Assembly: GCF_002094975.1 (NCBI RefSeq)
Contig: NZ_CP015283.1
Coordinates: forward strand, 2,135,794 to 2,199,793
Source: Streptococcus salivarius
Lineage (GTDB): Bacteria; Bacillota; Bacilli; Lactobacillales; Streptococcaceae
Length of the DNA: 64,000 nt
Direction: 5' to 3'
The position numbers and the translations under genes were made by a program. This document shows positions 1-9,848 of this stretch, one piece after another. The notes beneath the pieces are model-generated. The model saw only the letters and a program-made list of their open reading frames with translations, was not told the DNA's origin and did not search any database. Numbering within the stretch: position 1 is the stretch's first letter; each line of letters opens with the position of its first letter.

Positions 1-831
1 CTGGTCCTTTGCAAAGCTAGTCGCATAATGCCGCCAGTCCTTCTGGCTAAAACCAGTACCCCCACCATTCGAGACCATCAGTAAGATTGGAATTTGTGAA
101 TCAATGCTAGAAGTAACCTTTTTCGCATTTTCCTTAACAGACAGGCTCTCATTTAACATAGCCTTTGACAAAATTTGACGATAGGCTATCCGTTGATAGA
201 GGCGGTGGTCACTACTACTGAGATTGGCATTAGGCACATATAAGCGACTCGGTAAATACCTTAATAAGCCTAATTGACTTCCCCAACGAGCCATACGTAA
301 AATCTGGGGATGTATTGTTAAATGAGAGTAACTTTCTGGTAGGGCCCAATCTAAACCAATGATAGCTTTCACTTCACTAGGATATTTTTCCTGCCACAGA
401 AGTGTCTCTAAGGAGGCCATCGAATGAGAAAGGATAATATAAGGACCTGAGACATGAGCCCTGGCTAGGGCTTGACGTGTCTCTGAAAGAACCTCAGAAA
501 CATCTCGGGACTTGGATGTGTCCTCACTGTAACCATAGCCAGCCCTTTCAACAACGACTATCTTATACTGCTTCGAAAACCCATCATACAAGTCTTTAAA
601 ATCTAGAATGGGAGAGGCTGTTCCAGCACCAGAAAGAAAAACTAGAGTTTGTGGCCCCTCCCCCTTTACAAAGACACTCATGTCATGACCATTCACAGAC
701 ACCATTTGCCCCACAGGATTGAGAGAAGCCTTCTCTCTTTGCAAGGCCAATCTATGATAGGTAAAGCTCGCCAGTAACAAGAGCAGGACTGCTCCCAGCA
801 GAAATAAGAGTCTTTTCATAAAAACGTGCAT
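1..831 (-). CDS. alpha/beta hydrolase, 3' end outside window
   Basis: An uninterrupted minus-strand reading frame runs from an ATG at 831 (a second in-frame ATG lies at 819) to the window edge, so the C-terminus is missing. The product opens with a lysine/arginine and a strongly hydrophobic stretch (about residues 6-22), which fits a single membrane anchor or uncleaved signal. After it come a FLSGAGTA segment (oxyanion-hole region), a VVERAGYGYS segment and ILSHSMAS, where the serine in SHSMA sits at the nucleophile elbow of the alpha/beta hydrolase fold. The elbow lacks the usual flanking glycines. The substrate cannot be read from the sequence; such streptococcal proteins are usually annotated as membrane-anchored hydrolases or esterases. 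It precedes no obvious partner in the window and sits downstream of thrS in the same direction. Confidence 0.75.
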   Translation of the reverse strand, partial: MHVFMKRLLFLLGAVLLLLLASFTYHRLALQREKASLNPVGQMVSVNGHDMSVFVKGEGPQTLVFLSGAGTASPILDFKDLYDGFSKQYKIVVVERAGYGYSEDTSKSRDVSEVLSETRQALARAHVSGPYIILSHSMASLETLLWQEKYPSEVKAIIGLDWALPESYSHLTIHPQILRMARWGSQLGLLRYLPSRLYVPNANLSSSDHRLYQRIAYRQILSKAMLNESLSVKENAKKVTSSIDSQIPILLMVSNGGGTGFSQKDWRHYATSFAKDQ

Positions 832-880
832 GGTTTATCCTACTAAAAAGTCAGCTAGCTTAGCTAACCGACTTTCTGAT

Positions 881-2827
881 TTATTCGGCATCTGGGCGTG
901 ATTTGCGAGCAATATCAGCAAGGATATTTTCTACAAATTCTGACACAGCTTCAGTGTGTGTTTGTTTTTGTCCATAGCGACGAACGTTAACAGTTCCGTC
1001 TTCCATTTCCTTATCACCAACAATCAATTGGTAAGGGATTTTTTGTGTTTGAGACGCACGAATCTTGTATTGCATTTTCTCGTTACGTTCATCCACTTCA
1101 ACACGGATACCACGGTCACGAAGTTGTTTAGCAACTTCCCAAGCGTAATCTGTGTGGGCTTCATTTGAAACTGGGATAACAGTCACTTGTTGAGGTGCCA
1201 ACCAAGTTGGGAAGGCTCCTTTATAGTTTTCAATAAGGATAGCTGTAAAGCGTTCCATTGTTGAGATAACACCACGGTGAATCATTACTGGACGGTGTTC
1301 TTCCCCATCAGCTCCGATGTATTTAAGGTCAAAGCGTTCTGGAAGCAAGAAGTCCAATTGGATAGTAGAAAGTGTTTCTTCATTACCAAGGGCAGTCTTC
1401 ACTTGGATATCAAGTTTTGGACCGTAGAAGGCAGCTTCACCTTCTGCTTCAAAGTAGTCGAGTTCCATGTCATCCATGGCTGATTTCAACATGCTTTGAG
1501 CATTTTCCCACATTTCATCATTGTCAAAGTATTTGTGAGTATCTTTAGGGTCGCGGTATGACAAACGGAAACGATAGTCAGTCAAGCTGAAATCTTCGTA
1601 TACGTCGATGATCAATTGAAGCGTACGTTGAAACTCATCTTTGATTTGTTCAGGTGTTACGAAGGTATGACCGTCATTAAGTGACATTTCACGCACACGT
1701 TGAAGTCCTGTAAGGGCACCTGATTTTTCATAACGGTGCATCATACCAATTTCAGCGATACGGATAGGCAATTCGCGGTAAGAATGCACATGGTGTTTGT
1801 AAACTTCGATGTGGTGAGGACAGTTCATTGGACGAAGAACAAACTCTTCTCCATCACCCATATCCATTGGTGGGAACATGTCTTCACGGTAGTGATCCCA
1901 GTGACCTGAAGTTTTGTATAACTCAACTGAGGCAATTGGTGGAGTGTATACGTGTTGGTAGCCTGCTGCTACTTCCTTGTCCACGATGTAGCGTTCCAAG
2001 ACACGACGGATTGTCGCACCGTTTGGCAACCAGAATGGAAGACCTTGACCAACCTCTTGAGAAATCATGAACAAATCAAGTTCTTTACCAAGTTTACGGT
2101 GGTCACGTTCTTTAGCTTCTTCAAGACGTTTAAGGTAAGCCTTGAGATCTTTTTTATCGAACCAAGCTGTACCGTAGATACGTTGCATCATAGCATTATC
2201 GCTATTTCCACGCCAGTAAGCACCTGCAACATTCAAAAGGTGGAAGACTTGGATACGACCAGTTGATGGTACGTGTGGGCCACGGCAAAGGTCAACGTAC
2301 TCACCTTGACGGTAGATAGTCAAACCACCTTCGTCTTCTGAGTGCTCTTCAATCAATTCCAATTTATATGGGTCATTTTTGAAGATTTCACGCGCTTCGT
2401 CTTTAGTCACTTCTTCACGGATTGATGGGAAGTTTTCTTTAACGATTTTCTTCATTTCTTCTTCGATACGAGGAAGGTCTTCGTTAGAAATTTGACCAGC
2501 TTCATTGTCAGTATCGTAGTAGAAACCATCTTCGATAGCTGGACCAACACCCAAATGAATATCTGGGAAAAGGCGACGAGCTGCTTGGGCAAACAAGTGA
2601 GCCGCTGAGTGACGCAAGATTGGAAGAGCATCTTCGTGATCAGGTGTCACAATTTCGATGCTTCCATCTTCAGTGATCGCACGAGTTGTGTCAATCAATT
2701 TGCCGTTAAATTTACCAGCAAGTGCCTTTTTAGCCAAAGAGTTGCTGATAGATTGTGCAATTTCAAAAGTTGTAACGCCAGGTTCGAATTCACGAACAGC
2801 GCCATCTGGGAAAGTAATGTTAATCAT
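881..2827 (-). CDS. thrS: threonyl-tRNA synthetase
   Basis: Class II aminoacyl-tRNA synthetase that charges tRNA-Thr with threonine in the cytoplasm. From the ATG at 2827 the protein has 648 residues, the usual bacterial length. It starts [10 protein letters not shown], the TGS domain, followed by the editing/SAD domain with [10 protein letters not shown], then the class II catalytic core (RPMNCPHH, the zinc/active-site cysteine segment, and the MHRYEKSG motif 2) and an anticodon-binding C-terminal domain. The frame extends upstream to 2854, but the ATG at 2827 has an AAAGGAG site 6-7 bases before it and matches the family start, so I prefer it. A T-box leader lies directly upstream, so expression should rise when uncharged tRNA-Thr accumulates. 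Nothing unusual is seen in the protein. Confidence 0.97.
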   Translation of the reverse strand: MINITFPDGAVREFEPGVTTFEIAQSISNSLAKKALAGKFNGKLIDTTRAITEDGSIEIVTPDHEDALPILRHSAAHLFAQAARRLFPDIHLGVGPAIEDGFYYDTDNEAGQISNEDLPRIEEEMKKIVKENFPSIREEVTKDEAREIFKNDPYKLELIEEHSEDEGGLTIYRQGEYVDLCRGPHVPSTGRIQVFHLLNVAGAYWRGNSDNAMMQRIYGTAWFDKKDLKAYLKRLEEAKERDHRKLGKELDLFMISQEVGQGLPFWLPNGATIRRVLERYIVDKEVAAGYQHVYTPPIASVELYKTSGHWDHYREDMFPPMDMGDGEEFVLRPMNCPHHIEVYKHHVHSYRELPIRIAEIGMMHRYEKSGALTGLQRVREMSLNDGHTFVTPEQIKDEFQRTLQLIIDVYEDFSLTDYRFRLSYRDPKDTHKYFDNDEMWENAQSMLKSAMDDMELDYFEAEGEAAFYGPKLDIQVKTALGNEETLSTIQLDFLLPERFDLKYIGADGEEHRPVMIHRGVISTMERFTAILIENYKGAFPTWLAPQQVTVIPVSNEAHTDYAWEVAKQLRDRGIRVEVDERNEKMQYKIRASQTQKIPYQLIVGDKEMEDGTVNVRRYGQKQTHTEAVSEFVENILADIARKSRPDAE

Positions 2828-2912
2828 CGTATTCTCCTTTATTATTGTTAGCATGAATATTATCGAGGTGCTCTTGAAATCAGGAACAGAAACGTTTTAC
2901 TATCTTAAATAT

Positions 2913-2942
2913 AAAAAAGCGACATCCTCAAAAGGACGTCGC
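2913..2942 (-). terminator. T-box attenuator terminator of thrS
   Basis: On the minus strand GCGACGTCC and GGATGTCGC form a 9-bp stem with a TTTTGA loop, followed by six T. It lies just downstream of the conserved T-box sequence and upstream of the thrS ribosome site, as expected for the regulated terminator of a T-box leader. Confidence 0.9.
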
Positions 2943-3128
2943 AACGTGGTTCCACCTTAGTTCATGTACGACAAAAAACGAGTCTGTCCTACACCTCTGA
3001 TTGGCTCTAACGTGGCCACCGTTTTATGTTTGCATAAAAAGTTAATCGAGTAGTCCCAATCATGTCCTCTGCGTGATTTCCAGCACCACACGCTCTCTGA
3101 AAGATTTCCCATGACTGATATGTCTCTA
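2913..3128 (-). promoter_or_regulatory. T-box riboswitch leader of thrS
   Basis: The minus strand carries GGTGGAACCACG at 2945-2956, the hallmark T-box motif that pairs with the uncharged tRNA acceptor end. About 170 bases of foldable leader lie upstream (stem I region with AGAGCGTGTGG and its partner), and the terminator hairpin lies downstream. The position before thrS implies a threonine specifier; an ACT within GGGACTACTC near 3044-3053 is a candidate but I could not confirm the specifier loop by folding. Uncharged tRNA-Thr binding should favour the antiterminator. Confidence 0.9.
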
Positions 3129-3134
3129 TGCGTT

Positions 3135-3162
3135 ATTATAGCATGAAACTGTAATTTTTCAA
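3135..3162 (-). promoter_or_regulatory. thrS promoter
   Basis: TTGAAA (-35, 3157-3162) and TATAAT (-10, 3135-3140) are separated by 16 bases on the minus strand, just upstream of the T-box leader. Confidence 0.8.
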
Positions 3163-3227
3163 GCTAATTATCTCTTTTATTAATCAATTCTAAGATTTTA
3201 TCTAACTAGGAAAATCTGGTGGCTTTC

Positions 3228-4550
3228 CTAATCCAAAAGTTTCGTGATATTTCTGATTTTCTTGACCTGTTTGGCTGATCCTTTGAGGATACGAACAGAG
3301 CCATTAACAGGCAAGGTAATAGCCTTAGTTGGCAAATAAGTTACCATACGCGTCAAGCGTTTCATGGTACTATCTTCACCATTCAAATCATTGTGGAAAT
3401 CCTTAGAAATCGTAAGGTCCAAGTAATACTCATAGACACGTTTTCCAAAGTTTTCCGCAGAAATTTCATAAAGCTTGTCAGCCCACTTAGTTTCGTCTTT
3501 TTCTGGTGTTGCAATGGCAGCTTCCAAAATGGCCCCGGCTAAATCATTATCATGATAATAAAGCGTTCCAAACATCTGGTCTGTAATCACATTATCCAAA
3601 TAAGGATTTCCATGAGCAATAATCGGGGTACCGCTAGCCAAGGCTTCCAGATAGGTCAAGCCTTGAGTCTCACTGGTTGATGCCGAAATGAAGAAATCAG
3701 CAGACTTATAATAAAGTGCTGTCTCACTAGGCGCAATCATACCAGTGAAAACCACCTTGTCCTGAATACCTAGTTTTTTGGCTTGAGACTTAAGATCTGG
3801 TAGGTAAGGACCGTCACCAGCCACAACCAAACGCACCTTGTCGTCTTCCTCCAAAACAGAAGGGAGAGCAGCCAGCACAGCCTGGATGTTTTTCTCATAG
3901 GACACACGAGAAAGGCTCAACAACATGGTCTCATCAGTGGCAATACCAAGCTTGGCTCTCAAGTCTGCCACATCATCTTCAGTAATCTCTGGACGTTGGA
4001 ATTTTTCAAGTTCAATTCCAGTTGGAATGACACGTTTTTCAGCTGCAACCTTGTACTTGAGCAAAAGGTCATAAACAATCTCACTCGGACAGATGACTCC
4101 ATCCAAATCGCTCATAAAGCCTCGAACAATGTACTTAACCATACTTGGACGGATAACCATACCTTTGGCAATATAGCGGACATAGTCTTCATACTGAGTA
4201 TGGTAGGTATGCACAACAGGAATCCTAAGTTCGCGTGCAATGGCAATCCCTAGCAGACCTAATGAAAACTCTGTCTGCGTATGAATAATATCAAGCTTAT
4301 ATTGTTTAGCAATCTCTAGTGCCTTGGAAAAGCCACGATAAGCTACACGGCGATCCTTAAAAGCAAAGAAAGGCACACTCGGAATACGGACAATCTGCCA
4401 GTCTTCATAGCGGTCAACATCTCTATCAGTTGTGGTAAAGATAAAGACTGTATGCCCCATTTTTTCCAACTGCGTCTTCAGCGTGCGAATACTAGTCGCA
4501 ACACCTGATACCTGTGGAAAATAGGTATCTGTAAACAATCCGATACGCAT
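3228..4550 (-). CDS. diacylglycerol glucosyltransferase (GT4, first sugar)
   Basis: A 440-residue GT-B glycosyltransferase of family GT4. The N-terminal domain starts MRIGLFTDTYFPQVSGVATS, typical of monoglucosyl-diacylglycerol synthases. The C-terminal domain carries the nucleotide-sugar-binding stretch with SRVSYEKNI, VVAGDGPYLPDL and the EX7E-type ASTSETQGLTYLEALASG. In streptococci a gene of this length paired with a ~335-residue partner makes the alpha-glucosyl-diacylglycerol then diglycosyl-diacylglycerol used as membrane lipid and lipoteichoic-acid anchor (pneumococcal Spr0982/CpoA, enterococcal BgsB/BgsA). It begins on the base after the upstream partner's stop codon, so the two are translationally coupled. 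The sugar donor (UDP-glucose) is inferred from the family. Confidence 0.85.
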   Translation of the reverse strand: MRIGLFTDTYFPQVSGVATSIRTLKTQLEKMGHTVFIFTTTDRDVDRYEDWQIVRIPSVPFFAFKDRRVAYRGFSKALEIAKQYKLDIIHTQTEFSLGLLGIAIARELRIPVVHTYHTQYEDYVRYIAKGMVIRPSMVKYIVRGFMSDLDGVICPSEIVYDLLLKYKVAAEKRVIPTGIELEKFQRPEITEDDVADLRAKLGIATDETMLLSLSRVSYEKNIQAVLAALPSVLEEDDKVRLVVAGDGPYLPDLKSQAKKLGIQDKVVFTGMIAPSETALYYKSADFFISASTSETQGLTYLEALASGTPIIAHGNPYLDNVITDQMFGTLYYHDNDLAGAILEAAIATPEKDETKWADKLYEISAENFGKRVYEYYLDLTISKDFHNDLNGEDSTMKRLTRMVTYLPTKAITLPVNGSVRILKGSAKQVKKIRNITKLLD

Positions 4551-5558
4551 TTAAATCTCCAATACTTCTTTGTAGGCTTCAACAAGCTTTTGGGCGACAT
4601 CATCAATCGAGCGACTTTCTGCAACCTTATAGCCTTCTTCACGTTTGTCCACTTTACCATCGATAATATCTTGCAAGGCTACTACAAATTCGTCCACGTT
4701 GTGCCCAAATGAGGCCGATTTGTCATCAACCCAGCCTTCATAAACAGGAATATCACGCAAGACCACATGCTGGTGACTGGCAAAGGCTTCTAGCACCACA
4801 ATCCCTTCAGTTTCCTCGTAAGATGGAAAAAAGAAAGCATTAGCACCACTCATAGCTCCCTGGAAGACGGCTCCCTTGAAATAACCTGGGAAGCTGACAT
4901 TATCAGGATGCTTACCATTGACAATGTCTCGAATCTTCTTAGGAATTAGCCATTTGCTGATACTACCTAACCAAATGAAACGAACATGAGGCATCTTTTC
5001 GGCAACCTTGACGAAATCTTCAATTCCCTTGCGTTGGAAATAAAGACCCGCACAAATAACCACTGGCTGTCCTTCCTTGATACCAAAGTAGTCTCGGAAA
5101 ACTTCTTCCTTACGTGGATCCTTACCGTATTTTTTCAAATCAATCCCATTTGAAACAGCAATGATTGGCGTGGTAACTCCGTAAGACTGAATCAATTTTT
5201 TGGAATACTCAGATGGCGTAATCACGTAATCGGCCTTTTGGTACATGTGGGCCAAATATTTCCCAAAAAGTGGGGCCAAGAGGTTAGAACCGATGAATGA
5301 ATTTTCAAAGTCCTCACGTGTCGAATGACCATGCATGATGACCTTCTTGCCACGGCGTTTTGCAGCATGCAACAACATCAAGCTGCGTGGCCCATAAGTA
5401 TTAATATGAACGACATCATAATCACCCAAGATGTCCGTTGTATAGGGAATCCCCGCCAAGTCCAAGGCATGCATCTGATGGTGGAGAGCTCGTCCGATTC
5501 CTGATTTTTCAAGAACCGATTTTCCTTCAAGATAAAGTAGAACTTTCATACTCTTCAT
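4551..5558 (-). CDS. glycolipid glycosyltransferase, CpoA/BgsA-like (second sugar)
   Basis: A 335-residue GT4 enzyme, MKVLLYLEGKSVLEKSGIGR at its start, with HGHSTREDFENS, a SEYSKKLI segment, VSNGIDLKKYG, ICAGLYFQRKG and the donor-binding PSYEETEGIVVLEAFASH. It resembles CpoA of pneumococcus, IagA of S. agalactiae and BgsA of enterococci, which add the second sugar to monoglucosyl-diacylglycerol. Whether glucose or galactose is added cannot be told here. Two in-frame starts exist (5558 and 5549); neither has a strong ribosome site, and family members usually begin at the second. It is the first gene of a two-gene operon, ending immediately before the ATG of the partner at 4550. Confidence 0.85.
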   Translation of the reverse strand: MKSMKVLLYLEGKSVLEKSGIGRALHHQMHALDLAGIPYTTDILGDYDVVHINTYGPRSLMLLHAAKRRGKKVIMHGHSTREDFENSFIGSNLLAPLFGKYLAHMYQKADYVITPSEYSKKLIQSYGVTTPIIAVSNGIDLKKYGKDPRKEEVFRDYFGIKEGQPVVICAGLYFQRKGIEDFVKVAEKMPHVRFIWLGSISKWLIPKKIRDIVNGKHPDNVSFPGYFKGAVFQGAMSGANAFFFPSYEETEGIVVLEAFASHQHVVLRDIPVYEGWVDDKSASFGHNVDEFVVALQDIIDGKVDKREEGYKVAESRSIDDVAQKLVEAYKEVLEI

Positions 5559-5640
5559 TATAGCTTAATTTAGTAGAAATTTCATCTTGCAGTTGGCTTT
5601 ATCTTGATTTCTCATTTAATGAGATGGACAGCCAAATACT

Positions 5641-5668
5641 AAAAAAGATCGAGAATACTCGATCTTTT
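5641..5668 (-). terminator. terminator of the LPXTG gene
   Basis: AAAAGATCGAG and CTCGATCTTTT form an 11-bp stem with an AATA-type loop and T tracts in both directions, 12 bases after the stop codon at 5680. It probably works on both strands. Confidence 0.85.
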
Positions 5669-5679
5669 AGGTCATCATC

Positions 5680-8600
5680 TTAAACGTCTTTACGGCGACG
5701 ATGGCTATATGCTACACCCATGACTGCTGCCACTTCTGCTGCCACACCAAGGGCAAGCAAGGCAGTATCGTTTGCTTGACCAGTCTCTGGAAGTTGAGGT
5801 CCTGATTTCTCAGAGGATTGAACTGGCTTAGCTGGTTTTGGAGTCACCGGTGGAGTAGGCGGAGTTGGTGGTGTTGGCGGAACCACTGGTGGTTTAGGTG
5901 GGACACTTGGTGGTGTCGGTGGTGTTGGCGGTGTAGGAGGTTTTGGAGAAATGTAACTATTGTTAAATTCTGTATCCAAAGGAAGGAGAACGGCTGCTAC
6001 AAGTAGATTTTCCTTTTCACCTACAGTCTTAGTAACGGTCACCTGGAATTTAGCCACCATGTTATCATAAACCACGTCAGCTTCATTGCCCTTGACTTCT
6101 TCAACAGTGTAGTAGTAAACACCTGGTTTGTCGTAGACAATATTTCCAAAACTAATATTTCCTTGTGCATTATTGGTCACTGTTTGGATAACATTACCCT
6201 TGTCGTCCTTGAGGACGAAACTAAACTCACCATCTTTGAGGTTACGACCTGTAAGAACCTTGGTCAATTCGAATTTAGCCTTAGCTGGTTGCACGTCTTT
6301 AACATAGTTATTGAAAACAGTGTCTTTTGGATTAGCAACTGTTGATACCAAAGCATCACCATCTCGTGTCACTGTAATCCAGACAGTCGCTTTCATACCA
6401 TCATAGATGATATCTTCGTTAGTTCCCTTAACTTCTTCAACAGTATAAGTGTAAGTTCCTGCCTTATCAAAGTGAAGTTCACTAAACGCAACACGACCAT
6501 CAGCTGTATTACCAACTGTTTCGACAATATGACCGGCACTATCTTTGAGAACAAATTGGAACTCATTAGCAGTCAAAGTTTGGTTGACACCTGCCTTAGT
6601 CAATTCCTTACTGAACTGAATAGTGGCCTTAGCTGGAGTCACAAACTTGTTGTTAAAGATAGTGTCTTTAGGATTAACCACGGTTGAAACAAGAGCATCG
6701 CCATCACGTGTTACCGTGATAGAAACAGCAGCTTTCATGCTGTCATAAACAATTGAGTCATCCTTACCTGTAAGCTCTTCAACAGTGTAGTTGTAAGTAC
6801 CTACCTTGTTAAAGGTTAACTCACTAAAGGCAACCTGACCATCAGCCGTATTACCAACAGTTTCAAGGACTTTTCCAAAACGGTCTTTGAGAACAAATTG
6901 GAATTGATCTGCTTTTAGATCTTGTTTAACGCCTGCCTTGGTCAATTCCTTACCAAATGCAATTTTGGCCTTGGCTGGTGTTACCAATTTATTGTTAAAG
7001 ATAATGTCTTCTGGATAGGCAACCTTAGCAACCAATTTAACTTGGTTATCTACAGTTTCACGAACAACCTGAATGGTGATATTGGCTTCTAGTTTGTCAT
7101 AGACCACATCTTCGTCATTACCTGGAACCTCTGTCACACGATAACGATAGATGCCTGGCTTACTGAGTGAGAGATCTGAAAAAACGATTTTACCCTTGGC
7201 ATCATTAGTGGTTTCCCCTAACTCAACAGGATTGGCACTATCAGTCACATCAACCAATTTGAAGGTAAATTCTTTGTCCTTGAGGTTTCTGCCCGCCAAG
7301 TCCTTCTCAAGTTCAAGATTGAAATACGTTTGTTGTTCACCACCTGCATTTCCACGACCTCCAACTAAACGTACTTCATAATCATAATTTTTTGTCTCAG
7401 CATTCGTGTATAGGTTAACTTTATTCGTAGTATTATTCTGATTAGATGTTAGCTTTCCTAATCGTGTTTGATACCAAATATAAACCATACGGTCTAGCTG
7501 ATTAAGATTAAGTTCGAATTTAGTATCGTCGTGAGAAAAACTCTTGATTAACTCCATAGCAGATCCCTTGTCAATCCAAGGATCTGCTGAATCAATATAG
7601 CGAAGCTGTAGAGATCCATCCACAAATTTTTGGTTATCAGACCAGGTATCAATCAATTGAAGGTTATTTAAAACACGCCTAGCATAATTAACACGCATCC
7701 CCCAATTAATCAAAGTAGGATCATTCTTATCTTGACTACCCCACTTAGAAATAATTTCATCTTCTGGGATAGGATTAGCTTTCCCAACTGTAACATCTAT
7801 AACATGGCCATCAAAATCAAGGTGTAAATGTTCCCCACCTTCAAAATCCTCTGAAAAGAGAGTATCTAACTCTAAATTCATAAATTTCCCGATAGGATAA
7901 TCTTCAAAATAACGATTAAATGTGGTTTCAATTTTGTTTGTCTTGGGATCAACCTGAGCAATCCCTACAACTTCGTTATTAGGATTGTAAACATTAACAC
8001 TATAACCCGTCCTAAACTGTAATGCACTTGGTATAGTGAGAATGACCTTATCACCTGAATTAATAGCTATATCATCAGGAAAAGGAATATTGTGATAAAC
8101 AACCTTGTTAGTCGCGTACTTATTATTACCATTTGGAAATTCCATTTCCACATCAGGATTTTGAATATGGATTTCAGTTCCTATCTTTGTCACCTTGACA
8201 TCCGCTGAGACGGGATTGATCGAGTTGGTAATCTTAAGTCCAAAATTATCAAAAGACGTTGTGCTACTATTCTTTGCTTCTGCAAGAGCACTAGCTTCAC
8301 GTGTCTCATTAACGGCTACAGGTGTCTCACTGAGCCCCTCACTAGTCTTATCTTGTGATGTACTCGTTTGTTCAGAGCTTGCAACCGTTTGCTCTTGAAC
8401 CGCAGCTTCACTAGTAACAGCAGTCACTGAAATAGCACTGATACTTTCTGCATGAACGGTAGGTTCAACTGTCGCTTCATGACTTGAGACACTAGTGCTT
8501 GTCCTTTGGCCCCCACCATCAGACTCGCTAGCTTCCTCAAGTACACTCGTCGCTGGTTGCCCTTTAGGCTCCTCAGCTTGCTCTGCTTTGGCGGTACTCA

Positions 8601-8697
8601 CACCAAAAACTGCAAACGAAAGTAAGACCGATGCAACGCCCACCGTAAACTTACGAATGGAGAAACGTTGCCTCGAATCACCGAATCGGTTATTCAT
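5680..8697 (-). CDS. LPXTG-anchored adhesin with pilin-type repeats
   Basis: A 1005-residue cell-wall protein. Residues 1-39 form a YSIRK-type signal (FSIRKFTVGVASVLLS). Residues ~40-145 are rich in Ser, Thr and Glu, a stalk-like low-complexity region. Residues ~150-455 look like the two-domain MSCRAMM/collagen-binding adhesin fold (INWGMRVNYARR, LIDTWSDNQKF). Four repeats of ~100 residues follow, each with a YTVEE or YRVTE box and VVYD/IIYD, the hallmarks of Spy0128/FctA-like isopeptide pilin domains. A proline-rich wall-spanning segment (~915-960, PPTPPTP repeats) leads to LPETG at 969-973, a hydrophobic segment and HRRRKDV, so sortase A should anchor it. It has its own promoter and terminator and GGGAGGAT ahead of the ATG. 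The ligand is unknown. Confidence 0.92.
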   Translation of the reverse strand: MNNRFGDSRQRFSIRKFTVGVASVLLSFAVFGVSTAKAEQAEEPKGQPATSVLEEASESDGGGQRTSTSVSSHEATVEPTVHAESISAISVTAVTSEAAVQEQTVASSEQTSTSQDKTSEGLSETPVAVNETREASALAEAKNSSTTSFDNFGLKITNSINPVSADVKVTKIGTEIHIQNPDVEMEFPNGNNKYATNKVVYHNIPFPDDIAINSGDKVILTIPSALQFRTGYSVNVYNPNNEVVGIAQVDPKTNKIETTFNRYFEDYPIGKFMNLELDTLFSEDFEGGEHLHLDFDGHVIDVTVGKANPIPEDEIISKWGSQDKNDPTLINWGMRVNYARRVLNNLQLIDTWSDNQKFVDGSLQLRYIDSADPWIDKGSAMELIKSFSHDDTKFELNLNQLDRMVYIWYQTRLGKLTSNQNNTTNKVNLYTNAETKNYDYEVRLVGGRGNAGGEQQTYFNLELEKDLAGRNLKDKEFTFKLVDVTDSANPVELGETTNDAKGKIVFSDLSLSKPGIYRYRVTEVPGNDEDVVYDKLEANITIQVVRETVDNQVKLVAKVAYPEDIIFNNKLVTPAKAKIAFGKELTKAGVKQDLKADQFQFVLKDRFGKVLETVGNTADGQVAFSELTFNKVGTYNYTVEELTGKDDSIVYDSMKAAVSITVTRDGDALVSTVVNPKDTIFNNKFVTPAKATIQFSKELTKAGVNQTLTANEFQFVLKDSAGHIVETVGNTADGRVAFSELHFDKAGTYTYTVEEVKGTNEDIIYDGMKATVWITVTRDGDALVSTVANPKDTVFNNYVKDVQPAKAKFELTKVLTGRNLKDGEFSFVLKDDKGNVIQTVTNNAQGNISFGNIVYDKPGVYYYTVEEVKGNEADVVYDNMVAKFQVTVTKTVGEKENLLVAAVLLPLDTEFNNSYISPKPPTPPTPPTPPSVPPKPPVVPPTPPTPPTPPVTPKPAKPVQSSEKSGPQLPETGQANDTALLALGVAAEVAAVMGVAYSHRRRKDV

Positions 8698-8754
8698 GAT
8701 TCTATCCTCCCATTATTACAAATCTTAACATTTTTGTAACCCTTTTCATTTTGG

Positions 8755-8782
8755 ATTATACACTATTTTCAGAATTTTGCAA
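8755..8782 (-). promoter_or_regulatory. promoter of the LPXTG gene
   Basis: TTGCAA (8777-8782) and TATAAT (8755-8760, preceded by TG) with a 16-base spacer; the leader is about 50 bases and ends in the ribosome site at 8704-8711. The rest of 8783-9007 is AT-rich and shows nothing else I can name. Confidence 0.85.
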
Positions 8783-9007
8783 GAAAATTATTTACCTATT
8801 TGGATGTTTTGTAAAGCTTTCTAAGATATCAATAGATAGTGAATTTTGTAAGCCCTTATATTATAAGCTTTCTTTCGGGACCCCTCTTTTAATATTGTTT
8901 TTATTTCTCATTTTATCGCCATAATTTTAATTCAATTTCCGTCTGAAAAATGCTAAAATTCAGATTTTCTCTTAGAAAAATGAGAAGATTATCTTATCTA
9001 AAAGCAG

Positions 9008-9039
9008 AAAAAAACTGCCATTCTTAAATGAATAGCAGT
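9008..9039 (-). terminator. terminator of the mtnN operon
   Basis: ACTGCTATTC and GAATGGCAGT pair across a short loop, followed on the minus strand by seven T. It lies about 50 bases after the mtnN stop codon. Confidence 0.85.
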
Positions 9040-9089
9040 CGTCTTTAAATTAATTAAGAAAATGAGCATAAACACTCATTTAAAGTATT

Positions 9090-9782
9090 TTAGTCAAGCT
9101 CTTTGAGAAACTCTACTAGAATAGCAGCTGATTGTTTCCCAGCCTGAATAATGAATTCATCAAAGGTAATGTTAGCATCATGAGCCGCTGTATCACTCAT
9201 GGCACGTACAACGATGAAAGGCTTTTTGACACTGTGTGCGGCTTGAGCAATAGCTGCTCCCTCCATCTCTACGGCCAAGACTTCTGGAAAATGCCCTTTA
9301 ATTGCATCAATCTTGTCTTGACCTGCAATGAAGCTATCACCAGTAGCGATAAGCCCAATCTTAGAATCAATGGAAGCCTGAGCCAAGACCTTTTCGAAAG
9401 TCTCTACGAAGGTAGAGTCACTTTCAAAGTATAGTGGTTGCATAGACATTTGCCCATAATCATAGCCAAAGGCTGTCAAATCAACATCGTGATAGGCCAA
9501 TTTTGAAGCTACAACCACATCTCCAATTTTAAGTCCAGGTGCTACTGCTCCTGCAGAACCAGTGTTAATGAGGGCATCAACACCAAAATGGTCTGCCAAG
9601 ACAGCCACAGACATGGCTGACATAACCTTACCAACACCTGATTGCACCAAAACGACGTCGTGTTTGCCTAAGCGTCCTGTGTAGTAGGTATTGCCAAGAA
9701 CAGTTTCTTCAACCTTATTTTCCAATTGCTCCACTAGAAGCACTAACTCCTGCTCCATGGCAGCGATAATTCCGATTTTCAT
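9090..9782 (-). CDS. mtnN: 5'-methylthioadenosine/S-adenosylhomocysteine nucleosidase
   Basis: A 230-residue enzyme that removes adenine from S-adenosylhomocysteine and methylthioadenosine, feeding the activated-methyl cycle and AI-2 synthesis through LuxS. It begins MKIGIIAAMEQELVLL, the catalytic/adenine-pocket N-terminus of the Pfs family. It also has the NTGSAGA loop, the EMEGAAIAQ motif that binds ribose, and the RAMSDTA segment with the catalytic aspartate. Length is normal. It is the last gene of a run glmU-nudix-macP-mtnN, an order also seen in pneumococcus. Confidence 0.96.
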   Translation of the reverse strand: MKIGIIAAMEQELVLLVEQLENKVEETVLGNTYYTGRLGKHDVVLVQSGVGKVMSAMSVAVLADHFGVDALINTGSAGAVAPGLKIGDVVVASKLAYHDVDLTAFGYDYGQMSMQPLYFESDSTFVETFEKVLAQASIDSKIGLIATGDSFIAGQDKIDAIKGHFPEVLAVEMEGAAIAQAAHSVKKPFIVVRAMSDTAAHDANITFDEFIIQAGKQSAAILVEFLKELD

Positions 9783-9848
9783 ATAGTTCCTTTTCAGCTT
9801 GTAATCTTTCCTGAATCAGTAGCTAGGGCTATCTGACTCATAGACTTT

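Noticed and set aside
2658-2960. 100-residue plus-strand ORF opposite the thrS start
   Set aside because: It is antisense to thrS and its T-box leader, with no family likeness.
5818-6006. Trp/Arg-rich plus-strand ORF
   Set aside because: It is the antisense of the proline-rich wall-spanning repeat of the LPXTG protein.
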